Positions 1 through 8,432 of a stretch of 64,000 nucleotides of DNA are shown in pieces. The notes under the pieces were generated by a model. That model ran no database searches, was not told the origin of the DNA, and was given only the letters and a program-made list of their open reading frames with translations. The DNA is taken from NCBI RefSeq assembly GCF_900112935.1, contig NZ_FONM01000010.1:1-64000 (forward strand). Reading direction: 5' to 3'. Numbering within the stretch: position 1 is the first letter of the stretch; every line of letters starts with the position of its first letter. The translations under genes were made by a program, and so were the position numbers. The stretch comes from Trichococcus pasteurii (lineage in GTDB: Bacteria; Bacillota; Bacilli; Lactobacillales; Aerococcaceae).

Positions 1-223
1 AAGGGAAAAAATAACAGCTCTACCAAAAATCCAATATTGCAGATGAAATAGAGTTGTTCATATCAAGATTTGGGGTGGTATGAATAATTCAGGTAGTATA
101 CGCATAATTTGCTATATAGCTTCTATAATTTGAAGAAGTGGAGATTGTTTACGAAACCCAAAGTATGTTTCTACGCGAAACGAGGTGTGGTACCGCATCG
201 TGCAGTGTGGTGTTACATACTGC
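1..223. other. Intergenic sequence with no recognised feature
   Basis: AT-rich sequence before the first hairpin array. I see no convincing coding sequence, RNA gene or terminator in it. Short open frames here run straight into the repeat array and have no family resemblance. Confidence 0.5.
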
Positions 224-717
224 GTCGGCTGCTCTGTGTTCTTCGCTATTCGTTCAGTCGACGATTTTTCTTCTTGTCGACTGTTCGGTATTCTTCACTC
301 CTCGTTCAGTCGACACATCGGGTTTTCGTCGGCCCTTCAGTAACATTCATTCTTCGTTCAATTGACATTCTTCTCTTTCAGGTTTATCCAGACTAAAAAG
401 GCAGACGCATCATCCAACGTTGGAGAGGCGGCTGCCTGGTTTTTGTGTATTTGTAGAGCATATATGTTGTTCTAGGGTGTTTTGTGCTTTCGATGGGCGT
501 TAGCCTGACATACATAGTTTATCTCGGCTGTTCGGTATCCTTCGTCCTTCGTTCAGCCGACATATCACGCGGGCGTCGGCTATTCGGTGTTCTCCGACTT
601 CCGTTCAGTCAACACATCGTGCGGGCGTCTGCTGTTCAATGTTCTTCGCTATTCGTTCAGTCAACACATCGCACGGGTGTCGGCTGTTCGGTAACATTTA
701 TTCTTCGTTCAGCCGAC
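224..717. repeat. 52-bp-period hairpin array, family E (7 units)
   Basis: Seven 39-bp units begin at 224, 276, 328, 523, 575, 627 and 679. Each starts with a version of GTCGGCTG and ends with a version of CAGCCGAC, so the ends can pair. Spacing is exactly 52 bp inside each of two blocks (3 and 4 units), separated by a 156-bp insert that holds a terminator-like hairpin. The second unit has GTCGACTG paired with CAGTCGAC, a compensatory change. The end of one unit can equally pair with the start of the next, leaving a 13-nt loop and a 29-nt hairpin. The array lies at the 3' end of the DUF1538 gene at 750-2246. Open frames across it are artefacts of the repeat. Confidence 0.85.
400..445 (+). terminator. 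Possible terminator inside the family E array
   Basis: GGCAG at 400-404 pairs with CTGCC at 432-436, around an inner palindrome TCCAACGTTGGA, and is followed by GGTTTTTG. It separates the two blocks of the array. No gene is visible upstream on the plus strand, so its role is unclear. Confidence 0.35.
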
Positions 718-749
718 ACCCTTAATCCATAGACGGTTATCCCCAGCCG

Positions 750-2246
750 TCAGCCACATCCATTGTTTCCATCGGCCCGCAGCTTGTACACAAGCCCCAA
801 CACTTGAACGGCGATGATTGGGGTCATCGCGACGAGGGCGATCATGCCGAAGCTTTCGGAGATGAGGTTGTCTTCGGCCATCGCGCTGGCGGCGCCTTGG
901 ACGAAGGAGAGGATGAAGGTCGCAGTCATCGGCCCGGATGCGACGCCGCCGGAATCGAAGGCGATGCCGATGAATATCTTGGGGACGAAAAAGGTCAGTG
1001 TCAGCGCAATGAGGTAGCCCGGCAGCAGATAGTGCCAAAGCTGGATTTGAGGGAATACAATCCGCAGCATCGCCAAGGCGACGGCCGTGCCGATGCCCAA
1101 GGACAGAACAGCTTTGACCGCATTCCTTTTGACAGCGCCGTTCGTGATGTCCTCGATTTGGTGCGTCAGGACATGGACGGCCGGTTCCGCCAAGACTGTG
1201 ACCAAACCGAGCACAAAGCTGATCACAAGCAAATATAGTTTATTATCCAAAGAGGCGACGTTGAAACCGATCGTGCGTCCGACTTCCATGAAGCCGCCTT
1301 GCGCGCCGAGGAGGAACAGGAAGAGGCCGATGTAGGTCAGCAGCAGGCCGTAGATGATCCACGAGACGTTTTTGCGGGACAGCCGGAAGGAAACGCGCTG
1401 CAGCAGCATGAAAATCAGGAAGATGGGCAACAGCGCCAGCAGCACTTCTTCGGCTATGACAGGCACTTTGTCGAGAAATGGGCCCAACACTGTTTGCGAA
1501 ACCGTTAAAGGCGTTCGGACCGGAGCCTCAGCGATTGGGGTTCCTTGCAAGGTTCCTCGAAAGCGGTCCATCACCAGAACCGACAGAATGGGACCGATCG
1601 AAACAACACCGATCAGCCCGAATCCGCAATCATTGGAAGCGAGGGTGCTCTTGCGCAGCAGCGTGACCCCCAGCGCCATCGACATGATGAAAGGCACCGT
1701 CATGGCGCCAGTCGTTGCGCCTGATGCATCGAAGGCGATGGCGAGGAATTCATCGGAGGCGGACAGCGCCAACAGGAACACGCCGGCGTAGAAACCTACG
1801 AGCAGTTTGTGGAGGGGGAAGGTTTTGACGATCCGGATCAATCCGATCGCAAGCATGACGGCGATGCCGACCGAAACGACGAGGATAATCCACCATTTCG
1901 ATACCGTTCCCGCTGTCAGCCGTTCGACTTGCCCGGCCAGAATGTGCAGGTCGGGCTCCGCGATGGAAATGATGAAGCCCAAAGCCAGTCCCGCTCCTGC
2001 CAGCAGCAGGAGGCTATCCGTCTTGGCGAAAGTCCGCCCCATCGCCCGACCGATCAGGTTGACGCTCAAATCGATGGCGTAGAGAAAAATGGATAGCCCG
2101 GCTGTTATGCAGAGAGCGCCGAACAGAAAACGGGCAAGCTGCAGGCCGGTCAGCGGCGTCAAGGTGATATGCAGCAGCAGGACGATTCCGACGACCGGAA
2201 GGACCGCTTGCAGCACTTCCCTGACTTTTGACACGAACAGCTTCAT
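750..2246 (-). CDS. DUF1538 family membrane protein
   Basis: Polytopic membrane protein of 498 residues made of two homologous halves. The first half carries AEPDLHIL and a later IAFDASGATTGAM; the second half repeats these as AEPAVHVL and IAFDSGGVASGPM. This duplicated AEPxxHxL / IAFDxxGxxxGxM pattern is the DUF1538 signature. Members are proposed cation transporters, but I cannot assign a substrate. The ATG at 2246 has AAAGGCGGTG six bases upstream, so I prefer it to the GTG at 2255, where the ribosome site would be too close. A paralogue lies at 48633-50120; that one has a P-II partner gene and this one does not. Confidence 0.85.
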   Translation of the reverse strand: MKLFVSKVREVLQAVLPVVGIVLLLHITLTPLTGLQLARFLFGALCITAGLSIFLYAIDLSVNLIGRAMGRTFAKTDSLLLLAGAGLALGFIISIAEPDLHILAGQVERLTAGTVSKWWIILVVSVGIAVMLAIGLIRIVKTFPLHKLLVGFYAGVFLLALSASDEFLAIAFDASGATTGAMTVPFIMSMALGVTLLRKSTLASNDCGFGLIGVVSIGPILSVLVMDRFRGTLQGTPIAEAPVRTPLTVSQTVLGPFLDKVPVIAEEVLLALLPIFLIFMLLQRVSFRLSRKNVSWIIYGLLLTYIGLFLFLLGAQGGFMEVGRTIGFNVASLDNKLYLLVISFVLGLVTVLAEPAVHVLTHQIEDITNGAVKRNAVKAVLSLGIGTAVALAMLRIVFPQIQLWHYLLPGYLIALTLTFFVPKIFIGIAFDSGGVASGPMTATFILSFVQGAASAMAEDNLISESFGMIALVAMTPIIAVQVLGLVYKLRADGNNGCG

Positions 2247-2318
2247 CGTAGGCACCGCCTTTCCTGGATTAGGGCTTGGAGGAATCGCACTTGTTTCTTT
2301 ATTATTGATGCTGCCGTT

Positions 2319-3122
2319 TCAATTTTTGTCTGACGTTAGTTGCCCGTCGTTTATGCAAGCAACAATATCCCGTGCAATCAGGGCGGGTTCTTCCCAATAG
2401 AGCATGTGGCCCGATCCGGGATACGCGATGAGCTTGGACCCCTTGATTGCTTCAGCCAGCGCGAGCTGGTCAGCCTTGGTGATGATGGGATCCTCTTCGC
2501 CCCAGACGATGAGCGTAGGCGCTTGGATTTTGGCGAGCTCGCCAGGAAAGGGTTCCTCAAACAGGCCGTTGCCGGTCTCCACCCATACGTGCGCGGGAGC
2601 CTTCAGGTTTTCGGCTATCATACTGGCCAAGCCTTCCGCAGGTGCCGCCCGGGAGAGGACTCTCTCCGAAAAACTTTTCACGAAACCGGGATCAATCGGA
2701 TCCTTCAGCTCCGCAAACAAGTTCGGCCGTGCTGCCAACGAGGCGGGTGAGCCCAACAGGATCAGCCCCGCCGTCCGTTCCGGATGCGTTGCGGCGAAGC
2801 TGCGGGCCGCGAAACCACCGCTCGATGCCCCGACGATAATCGCCTTCTGGATTCGCAGTGCATCCATGAACAACCGCAAATCTTCCACGAAATCACGAGT
2901 GCGGTAGCCGGTAGCTGGCCGGTCGGAATCACCGTGTCCGCGTTGGCTCAAGGCGTAAGCATGGACGCTCTCCGGAAGTTCGGCAAGCAGCGGCTCGAAG
3001 ATGCGCCAAGAATCCGCGATGCCATGCAACAAGATGATTGGTGTGCCGCTATTTGCTCCTTGTTCGGCGTAGCTCAGGTGCAAGCCGTTCGCCAGTTCGA
3101 CCTGCTTTGCGATAGGTTTCAT
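2319..3122 (-). CDS. Alpha/beta-fold hydrolase
   Basis: Protein of 267 residues with the alpha/beta-hydrolase plan: an HG oxyanion motif (LLHGIAD, residues 31-37), a nucleophile elbow G-A-S-S-G with Ser100, an acid Asp in WGEEDPI and a terminal His in GSGHMLYW. It resembles the enol-lactonase / BioH-like esterase group, but the substrate cannot be read from sequence. The start at 3122 has AAAGGAAGTG four bases upstream. A longer frame to 3197 would overlap the preceding gene and lacks a ribosome site. It is likely cotranscribed with the GH16 gene, whose stop is 67 bp upstream, and possibly with the DUF1538 gene downstream. Confidence 0.85.
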   Translation of the reverse strand: MKPIAKQVELANGLHLSYAEQGANSGTPIILLHGIADSWRIFEPLLAELPESVHAYALSQRGHGDSDRPATGYRTRDFVEDLRLFMDALRIQKAIIVGASSGGFAARSFAATHPERTAGLILLGSPASLAARPNLFAELKDPIDPGFVKSFSERVLSRAAPAEGLASMIAENLKAPAHVWVETGNGLFEEPFPGELAKIQAPTLIVWGEEDPIITKADQLALAEAIKGSKLIAYPGSGHMLYWEEPALIARDIVACINDGQLTSDKN

Positions 3123-3189
3123 CGGGCACTTCCTTTCATAAAGATTGCTTTTTAAACATGCACCAAATTGCTGGGTAGGTACTCTTTTC

Positions 3190-4389
3190 TCATTCATTCT
3201 GGCTGACGATTATTTGTATGATTGCTTTCCGGTTGCCCAGGATTGCTTCCGGCATGCCGATGATTTCGCCTTCCATTTCGAACGTTCCGGATTTGTCGAG
3301 TTTACTTAGGATGGCGGGCGTCAGCTCTTCCCATTTGACCCAGTGCTGCGTATCGGTGCCGTCGTTGTAGCGGAGTGTGACGTAGGACGGGAACCCGACG
3401 AGTTGGCCGTGTTCGATGGCGTATTGGCCGGCTGCCAGCGTGAAAGTCGCATAATCCTGAGAAGCAATTTTCAGTTTATCGACTTGTTCGAAGTCTTCCG
3501 GCACTTTTTTCCAGACTTTCATATAATCGATCTGGAACACCTTCGGGTAAGGCGCGGCTGGGTCGAAAGGCCCCACCCACCAATTCTCACGCCCTTCGTA
3601 GGCCGAGAGGATGGAGATCATCGGATAGGCGACCTCGGCCTGGAACGTGCCGATTTCTTCGTCATCGAAATAAAAGACGAAACCTTCCGGCGTCCATTCG
3701 AAAGTGTAGAGATGGAATTCATTGCTCAAGTCGGCCTCGCCGACATCATAAATGAAATGCTGCTCCCTCGCCAGCGGATCCCGGTGCGCGTAAAGCGAAG
3801 CCGTGACGACATTACCGAAATTGAGGGCATTCTCAAAGACATCCACTTCCACATCCTGTTCCGGTGTGTCCTGGATCCCGACGAGCCACCAAGCGCACAT
3901 ATTGCCGAGGCTATTCATCATTTTCGCCCGAATTTCGAAGACGCCGTAATGCGAAATGAAGCCCATGAACGGCTCGATGTCGTTGCGGACTTCCAGACCT
4001 TGCTTGAACTCGTGGAGACCGGCCCGGTTGCCGGTCATCACGCTGGATGTGCGAGCGGTTCCATCGAACTCGGGATTCCATGGCTGCGTGTCCTCATTGA
4101 TGATGAGATTCAGATTACCGTCCACCACTTCGTAGACGGCACGCGCGGACTCCATGTCCGGCGTCCAGGAAGCAAGATACTGTTCGTTCCAGATTGTGGG
4201 ATCGAGCGGACTTTCGTCGAAATTCTCGTCGAATATCAATCGATAATCGCCGTTGTATATAGGAATCGCCTCTGTTTCATCACCGTTCGCCTGCCACCCG
4301 CGCAGAAGCGCGTAATCCGACTGGTGGAGCCAGAAAAAGAGTGCTGCAAGTAACGCAACGGTGATGAGCGGTTTGATTTGTTTCTTCAT
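3190..4389 (-). CDS. Membrane-anchored GH16-type beta-glucanase with Ig-like tail
   Basis: Protein of 399 residues. Residues 8-24 form an N-terminal signal or membrane anchor with no lipobox. The central region (about 45-300) is a family 16 glycoside hydrolase beta-jelly roll with the catalytic signature E181-x-D183-x-x-E186 (EVDVFE), in which the first Glu is expected to be the nucleophile and the last the acid/base. The C-terminus (about 310-395) looks like a bacterial Ig-like domain of the Big_4 type (YNDGT... motif). It probably cuts a beta-1,3 or mixed-linkage glucan outside the membrane. Substrate type is not decided by the sequence. No sugar transporter lies next to it. Confidence 0.85.
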   Translation of the reverse strand: MKKQIKPLITVALLAALFFWLHQSDYALLRGWQANGDETEAIPIYNGDYRLIFDENFDESPLDPTIWNEQYLASWTPDMESARAVYEVVDGNLNLIINEDTQPWNPEFDGTARTSSVMTGNRAGLHEFKQGLEVRNDIEPFMGFISHYGVFEIRAKMMNSLGNMCAWWLVGIQDTPEQDVEVDVFENALNFGNVVTASLYAHRDPLAREQHFIYDVGEADLSNEFHLYTFEWTPEGFVFYFDDEEIGTFQAEVAYPMISILSAYEGRENWWVGPFDPAAPYPKVFQIDYMKVWKKVPEDFEQVDKLKIASQDYATFTLAAGQYAIEHGQLVGFPSYVTLRYNDGTDTQHWVKWEELTPAILSKLDKSGTFEMEGEIIGMPEAILGNRKAIIQIIVSQNE

Positions 4390-4466
4390 CAGGATTCATC
4401 TTCTCTCGTGGGTCTGAGGAGGATTAAAGGATTGGAGGATTGGAGGATTGAAGGTTTGAGACTGGC

Positions 4467-4624
4467 CGGAGGTGAAGGCAGTGTTTGTGGTTTTTCCTCC
4501 GGTGAGGGTTTGCTCATCGGAGGTGGTGTCTATTTTTGAAGGCTCAGCTCCGGCGAGGCAGGGTTCGTCGGAGTTGAGCCACTGTTACCTGGTTGTCCTC
4601 CGGTGAAGAGGTTTCTCGCCGGAG
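4467..4624. repeat. 51-bp-period hairpin array, family A (3 units plus remnant)
   Basis: Three hairpins with left arms CTCCGGTGA / CTCCGGCGA / CTCCGGTGA at 4497, 4548 and 4598 and right arms ending CGGAG at 4522, 4573 and 4624. Right arms are exactly 51 bp apart. A fourth CGGAG at 4467-4471 is 51 bp before the first right arm and marks a decayed unit. The first two units differ by TGA/TCA against CGA/TCG, a compensatory pair. The array fills the 270-bp gap between two minus-strand genes, on the 3' side of the lipoprotein gene. Confidence 0.85.
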
Positions 4625-4659
4625 GACAGGTTCAGCTGGTTCGGCGGCAGCAGCCTTTC

Positions 4660-5370
4660 TTATGGCAGCCATTCGTAGTCTTCGGGCAGTTCGATAAGCT
4701 CCGGTGAGGCCGTGTCGCTTATTTCGATGACATCAAGATTGAACTCATTTTCCCCGGAGGTCGAGCGGATCCGTTTCAGGACTTCGCCCTCGAAATAATA
4801 AAACATCCGGTCCCCGTTTGCGGTGTAGTATTCTTCATAGATGAGGTTCTCATCCTCCCAGCTGCCCACATACGTGCTGCCGATGTCCTTGAATGGCGGC
4901 GCTTCGATGATGCCGTCGTCTGCCGTTTCCCCGGCAGGATCCTCACTTTCGTTACGCGCAATCGTCCGGTTCAGGTGATCAACCACATAAGCCTGCCCGT
5001 CCAAGGTGAGATAGGTCGTGTCCGTGTTCTCCCCGCTTATCCGGACTGCCTGATCCGCGCCGTCAACAGCTACAGTCATCAACCGGTCCTCCAGCTGATT
5101 CCCTGTGAACTCCTGGTAATGGTACTGCGCCACATATTGTCTGCTCGCAAAAATCATGAAATACGGATCGGCCAAATGAATGCTGGCTATGCTGGTATCG
5201 GCTTCTGCAGCTGATTCGCTGTCGCTTCCTGCGGTTGACTCAATTGCTTCGCTTTGGCTACTTGCGATGACGCTGCTTGATTCATCTGATGCAGCCCCGT
5301 CCTGCCCGCAAGCGGCTGAAAATATGGCGATTGCCGTCAAAGTCCCTATTAAAGCTATTTTTCTTTTCAT
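4660..5370 (-). CDS. Lipoprotein of unknown function
   Basis: Protein of 236 residues with a lipoprotein signal peptide: positive MKRK start, hydrophobic stretch, lipobox SAAC with the lipidated Cys at 21. A Ser/Ala/Glu-rich linker (about 22-65) leads to a soluble domain of about 170 residues rich in acidic residues. I recognise no family. The domain repeats short strand-like segments such as TYLTLDGQAYVVD, which suggests a beta-rich fold similar to other small exported lipoproteins. It stands alone, with the hairpin array downstream. It should be anchored to the outer face of the membrane. Confidence 0.75.
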   Translation of the reverse strand: MKRKIALIGTLTAIAIFSAACGQDGAASDESSSVIASSQSEAIESTAGSDSESAAEADTSIASIHLADPYFMIFASRQYVAQYHYQEFTGNQLEDRLMTVAVDGADQAVRISGENTDTTYLTLDGQAYVVDHLNRTIARNESEDPAGETADDGIIEAPPFKDIGSTYVGSWEDENLIYEEYYTANGDRMFYYFEGEVLKRIRSTSGENEFNLDVIEISDTASPELIELPEDYEWLP

Positions 5371-5645
5371 TTAAAAAACCTCCTTACGCAAGGCACAAGG
5401 TTCTAACTATTGTTCTGGCTTTTGTTTCCTTGTGTCCATTATACGACGGAATGATTGTCGCCACTACGAAAAACACTCCGCATCCAAATGGTGGGCGTTC
5501 GGATGTCCGTTCCCTGTCATATCATTTGCATAACCCGCTCCAGTGGGCGCACAATACCTATAGAAGAAAAAAATTATTTTGCGGATGACCTCACCAACTA
5601 TCCTAGCCCATTTCAGTATGCCATCAAGCAAAGGTTGTGGAAAAA

Positions 5646-6419
5646 ATGATGTATGTGATTGTCTGCCTTGTTGCCCTTGGCGCATCTTTTTTGACCCTTT
5701 TCTCCGGATTCGGACTGAGCACCCTGCTGATGCCGGCATTCGCACTCTTTTTCCCGTTGGAAACAGCGATAGCCATGACGGCGGTCGTCCATCTGGCGAA
5801 TAATGTCTTCAAGCTGGCGCTTGTGGGACGGAAAGTGGATAAGGAAGTGCTGCTGAAGTTCGCCCTACCTGGCATCGCTGCGGCTTTCGTGGGCGCGTGG
5901 CTGTTGACCTATTTTTCGGAATTGCCGTCGATTGCAAGCTACGCCTTCGGCCAAAGGGACTTCCAGATTTCGGTGGTCAAGGTCGTCATCGGGCTGCTGA
6001 TGGTCGGTTTTGCGTTTCTTGAATTGCTTCCGCGCTTCGAAAAGATGGCATTCGCTAAGAACTGGTTGCCGTTGGGCGGAGCCGTCAGCGGCTTCTTCGG
6101 CGGCCTGTCCGGTCATCAGGGTGCCTTGCGCTCCGCCTTTCTTAGCAAGGCTGGCCTCGAGAAGGAAGGCTTCATCGCGACCGGCGTTGCCGCGGCCTTC
6201 TTGATCGACCTTACCCGGCTTTCCGTTTATGCGAACCATCTGGGCACCATCGGCACGGATGCCGACTGGGCGTTGGTTGCAGCTGCGATTGTTGCCGCTT
6301 TTGCGGGCGCCTTCGTCGGCTCGCGGCTTCTGGAAAAAGTGACCTTGCGGGTTGTGCAGCTTATCGTGGGCGTCATGCTTGCCTTGGTTGGTGTTTTGCT
6401 CGCTGTCGGGCTGATCTAA
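5646..6419 (+). CDS. TauE/SafE family membrane transporter
   Basis: Polytopic membrane protein of 257 residues with the two-halved TauE/SafE fold: an N-terminal ASFLTLFSGFGLSTLLMPAF segment and a second-half GAVSGFFGGLSGHQGALRSAF segment, each Gly-rich and typical of this family. The family is annotated as sulfite or organosulfur-anion exporters, but many members are uncharacterised. The ATG at 5646 is preferred to the GTG at 5637, because the AAAGG ribosome site at 5630-5634 is only two bases from the GTG. It is followed 31 bp later by the AEC transporter gene and may share its transcript. Confidence 0.85.
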   Translation: MMYVIVCLVALGASFLTLFSGFGLSTLLMPAFALFFPLETAIAMTAVVHLANNVFKLALVGRKVDKEVLLKFALPGIAAAFVGAWLLTYFSELPSIASYAFGQRDFQISVVKVVIGLLMVGFAFLELLPRFEKMAFAKNWLPLGGAVSGFFGGLSGHQGALRSAFLSKAGLEKEGFIATGVAAAFLIDLTRLSVYANHLGTIGTDADWALVAAAIVAAFAGAFVGSRLLEKVTLRVVQLIVGVMLALVGVLLAVGLI

Positions 6420-6450
6420 AAGCACTGTTGGTGAAGGGAGGATTTGTTTC

Positions 6451-7407
6451 ATGAATGACATCATAACCATCGCCTTGAAGGCCTTTCCCGTCATTGCGCT
6501 GATAACGACAGGGGTTGTTCTGGAAAAGACTGCATTCATCAGCGCCGATGCCGTCAGAGGCATGAAGAAGCTGATTTTGAATCTGGCATTGCCCTGTCTT
6601 TTGTTTCTTATTTTGTTGGATGCCGACTTGCAAACGGACTACCTATGGGGCTCCGTCGCGGTCTTTATCACTTGCCTGTTGGCTTTTTCGATGGGATTTT
6701 TGTTCAAAAAAATGTGGAAATCGCCCAATGCGTTCTTCCCGTCGATCTATTCCAGCTTCGTCACCGGCATCATCGGCTATCCGCTCTTCATCTCCACATT
6801 CGGCGCCGAGCACCTCTACAGATTGGCCATCCTCGATATCGGAAATCTGTTGTTCATCTTTATCGTGCTCGCGACTTTTTTGGATAAAGTCGGCTGCAAC
6901 CAAACCGGCAGAAAAAGGATGAGCCTGAAGGATCAGGTCAAACATATCGTCAAATCCCCTTTCCTGATCACGATTTTCTTGGGAATCCTCGCCTCTATGC
7001 TTGGCGGAAGGATGTTTTTCCACACGAATCCCGTGACCTCTGCCTTTGTGATTGCCGCCGGGATGCTCGCAGAAATCACCTTGCCGCTTATCCTGCTGGT
7101 GATTGGCTATGAGCTCCACTTCGATTTGAAACAGCTTTTGGTGCCGCTGCCGGCGGTTTTACTGAGGATCGGCATGATGCTCCTGTTCGCCTATCTGCTG
7201 AACACTTTCATCATCGACAGGCTGCTCGGATTGGACCGGCTGTTCCAGATGGCCGTCTACACGATGTTCATCTGTCCGCCCTCCTTCATCATTCCTGTCT
7301 TCATCGAAGGCGATTGCCCCGACAAGAGCTTTATCCTGAATTTCCTCTCGCTGAACGTCATCCTCTCCATCATGACGTTCATCATTCTGATGACGGTGCT
7401 GCTTTGA
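6451..7407 (+). CDS. AEC family (auxin efflux carrier-like) permease
   Basis: Integral membrane protein of 318 residues with about ten hydrophobic helices. The N-terminal half has the AEC pattern (KKLILNLALPCLLF, then FVTGIIGYPLF) and a corresponding second half. Bacterial members export or import small organic acids such as malate or malonate; the substrate here is unknown. GGGAGG lies upstream of the ATG at a normal distance. It forms a likely two-gene unit with the TauE/SafE gene. A second AEC protein is encoded at 35047-35958. Confidence 0.85.
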   Translation: MNDIITIALKAFPVIALITTGVVLEKTAFISADAVRGMKKLILNLALPCLLFLILLDADLQTDYLWGSVAVFITCLLAFSMGFLFKKMWKSPNAFFPSIYSSFVTGIIGYPLFISTFGAEHLYRLAILDIGNLLFIFIVLATFLDKVGCNQTGRKRMSLKDQVKHIVKSPFLITIFLGILASMLGGRMFFHTNPVTSAFVIAAGMLAEITLPLILLVIGYELHFDLKQLLVPLPAVLLRIGMMLLFAYLLNTFIIDRLLGLDRLFQMAVYTMFICPPSFIIPVFIEGDCPDKSFILNFLSLNVILSIMTFIILMTVLL

Positions 7408-7418
7408 CAGTTCAAGCT

Positions 7419-7562
7419 GGGGCGGGAGTTTCCCCGCCAAACAGACTTTGGCGGTTTATTTCGGGCCGCACGATGCTGATTTAGCCCGCCAAATCAATTT
7501 TGGCGGGGAACTTTGAGCCCCACACGACGTTGTCTCCCCGCCAAACGGCCTTTGGCGGGGAA
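7419..7562. repeat. 52-bp-period hairpin array, family C (3 units)
   Basis: Hairpins CCGCCAAA-5 nt-TTTGGCGG begin at 7434, 7486 and 7538, exactly 52 bp apart, each 21 nt long with 31-nt spacers. The first 90 bp (7419-7508) are nearly identical to 10585-10673, including spacer sequence (TTTATTTCGGGCCGC), so the element has been copied between loci. It lies after the AEC gene and before the tetR promoter region. Confidence 0.9.
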
Positions 7563-7689
7563 ACTACGCCCGATCTGACATCCGAGATCCACATCTCCGC
7601 ACATCCGCCACCAATCTTCGGAAACTGCTTGCTTGTTTCCGATTTACACCGTAAGATGGAACCAAAACTACAGTAAAGGAGCGGATAGA

Positions 7690-8334
7690 GTGGATTCGGT
7701 TTTTGAAATCTTTAAACACAAAATCCAGAACAACGAAAAACTGACGCCGAAGATGCAGGCCATTTTGAGCGCCAGTCTGGAGTTGTTCGCGGAAAAAGGC
7801 TATTCGAACACATCGACAAAGGACATCGCCCGCTTGGCGGATGTCGCGGAAGGCACCATCTTCAAGCATTTCGGTTCGAAGGAGAATCTGCTGTACGCCA
7901 GCATTTTGCCGATCCTCAGCAAGTCGCTCGAAGTGTTGATTCCTGCAGAACTGCAGAAAAATAAAGAGAATATGGCTGACTTATCCTTCCATAATTTTCT
8001 CCACCATGTCCTGCCCGACAGGATCGATTTCGCCGGCAACAACATTAAGATCTGGAAAATCTTTCTGACGGAATATCTGTACCAGGAAAACATGCGCGAC
8101 AATCTGCTGACGCTGATTCCGGGAGCTCTGTTCCAGGAGATCAACCAACTTCTGAATCTGTTCAAACAAAAGCAAGAGATCGTCGACTGGCCGAATGAGG
8201 AAATCATCCGCCTGATCATCAGCACGGTTGCTGGCTTTGTCGTCGCGAAATCGATGGGTCTCTCCAGCACCGCCGATGCGAATGTCGAAACCGATCACCT
8301 GATTCTTTTTCTCGAAAAAGGCCTCCAGCCGTAA
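7690..8334 (+). CDS. TetR family transcriptional regulator
   Basis: Protein of 214 residues. The N-terminal helix-turn-helix covers about residues 20-65 (ILSASLELFAEKGYSNTSTKDIARLADVAEGTIFKHF, the standard TetR pattern); the rest is a ligand-binding helical domain. The GTG start at 7690 has AAAGGAG eight bases upstream, so the longer frame from 7633 is rejected. The gene is 98 bp upstream of an ABC exporter on the same strand, and a near-perfect palindrome lies just downstream of that exporter's promoter. It very likely represses the exporter and is released by an exported compound. Confidence 0.9.
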   Translation: MDSVFEIFKHKIQNNEKLTPKMQAILSASLELFAEKGYSNTSTKDIARLADVAEGTIFKHFGSKENLLYASILPILSKSLEVLIPAELQKNKENMADLSFHNFLHHVLPDRIDFAGNNIKIWKIFLTEYLYQENMRDNLLTLIPGALFQEINQLLNLFKQKQEIVDWPNEEIIRLIISTVAGFVVAKSMGLSSTADANVETDHLILFLEKGLQP

Positions 8335-8341
8335 TCAGTCC

Positions 8342-8371
8342 TTGACAGTATCCTCTGTTAAGGACTATACT
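8342..8371 (+). promoter_or_regulatory. Promoter of the ABC exporter gene
   Basis: TTGACA at 8342-8347, an 18-bp spacer and TATACT at 8366-8371. Transcription should start near 8378, just before the palindromic operator. Confidence 0.75.
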
Positions 8372-8386
8372 GTACCCACAAGATAA

Positions 8387-8406
8387 AAGTGAGTGATTAC
8401 TCACTT
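8387..8406. promoter_or_regulatory. TetR operator candidate
   Basis: Arms AAGTGAGT and ACTCACTT are perfectly complementary around a 4-bp centre. The site begins about 9 bp after the predicted transcription start, a position that blocks transcription. The tetR gene directly upstream is the natural binder. Confidence 0.75.
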
Positions 8407-8432
8407 ATTTATTTAAGAGGAGGAACAGTTAT

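Noticed and set aside
109-732. Open reading frames on the plus strand in the first 730 bases
   Set aside because: They read through the 52-bp E array. The peptides repeat VQSTHR/FVLRSADIS-like segments because the DNA repeats, and there is no ribosome site or family match.
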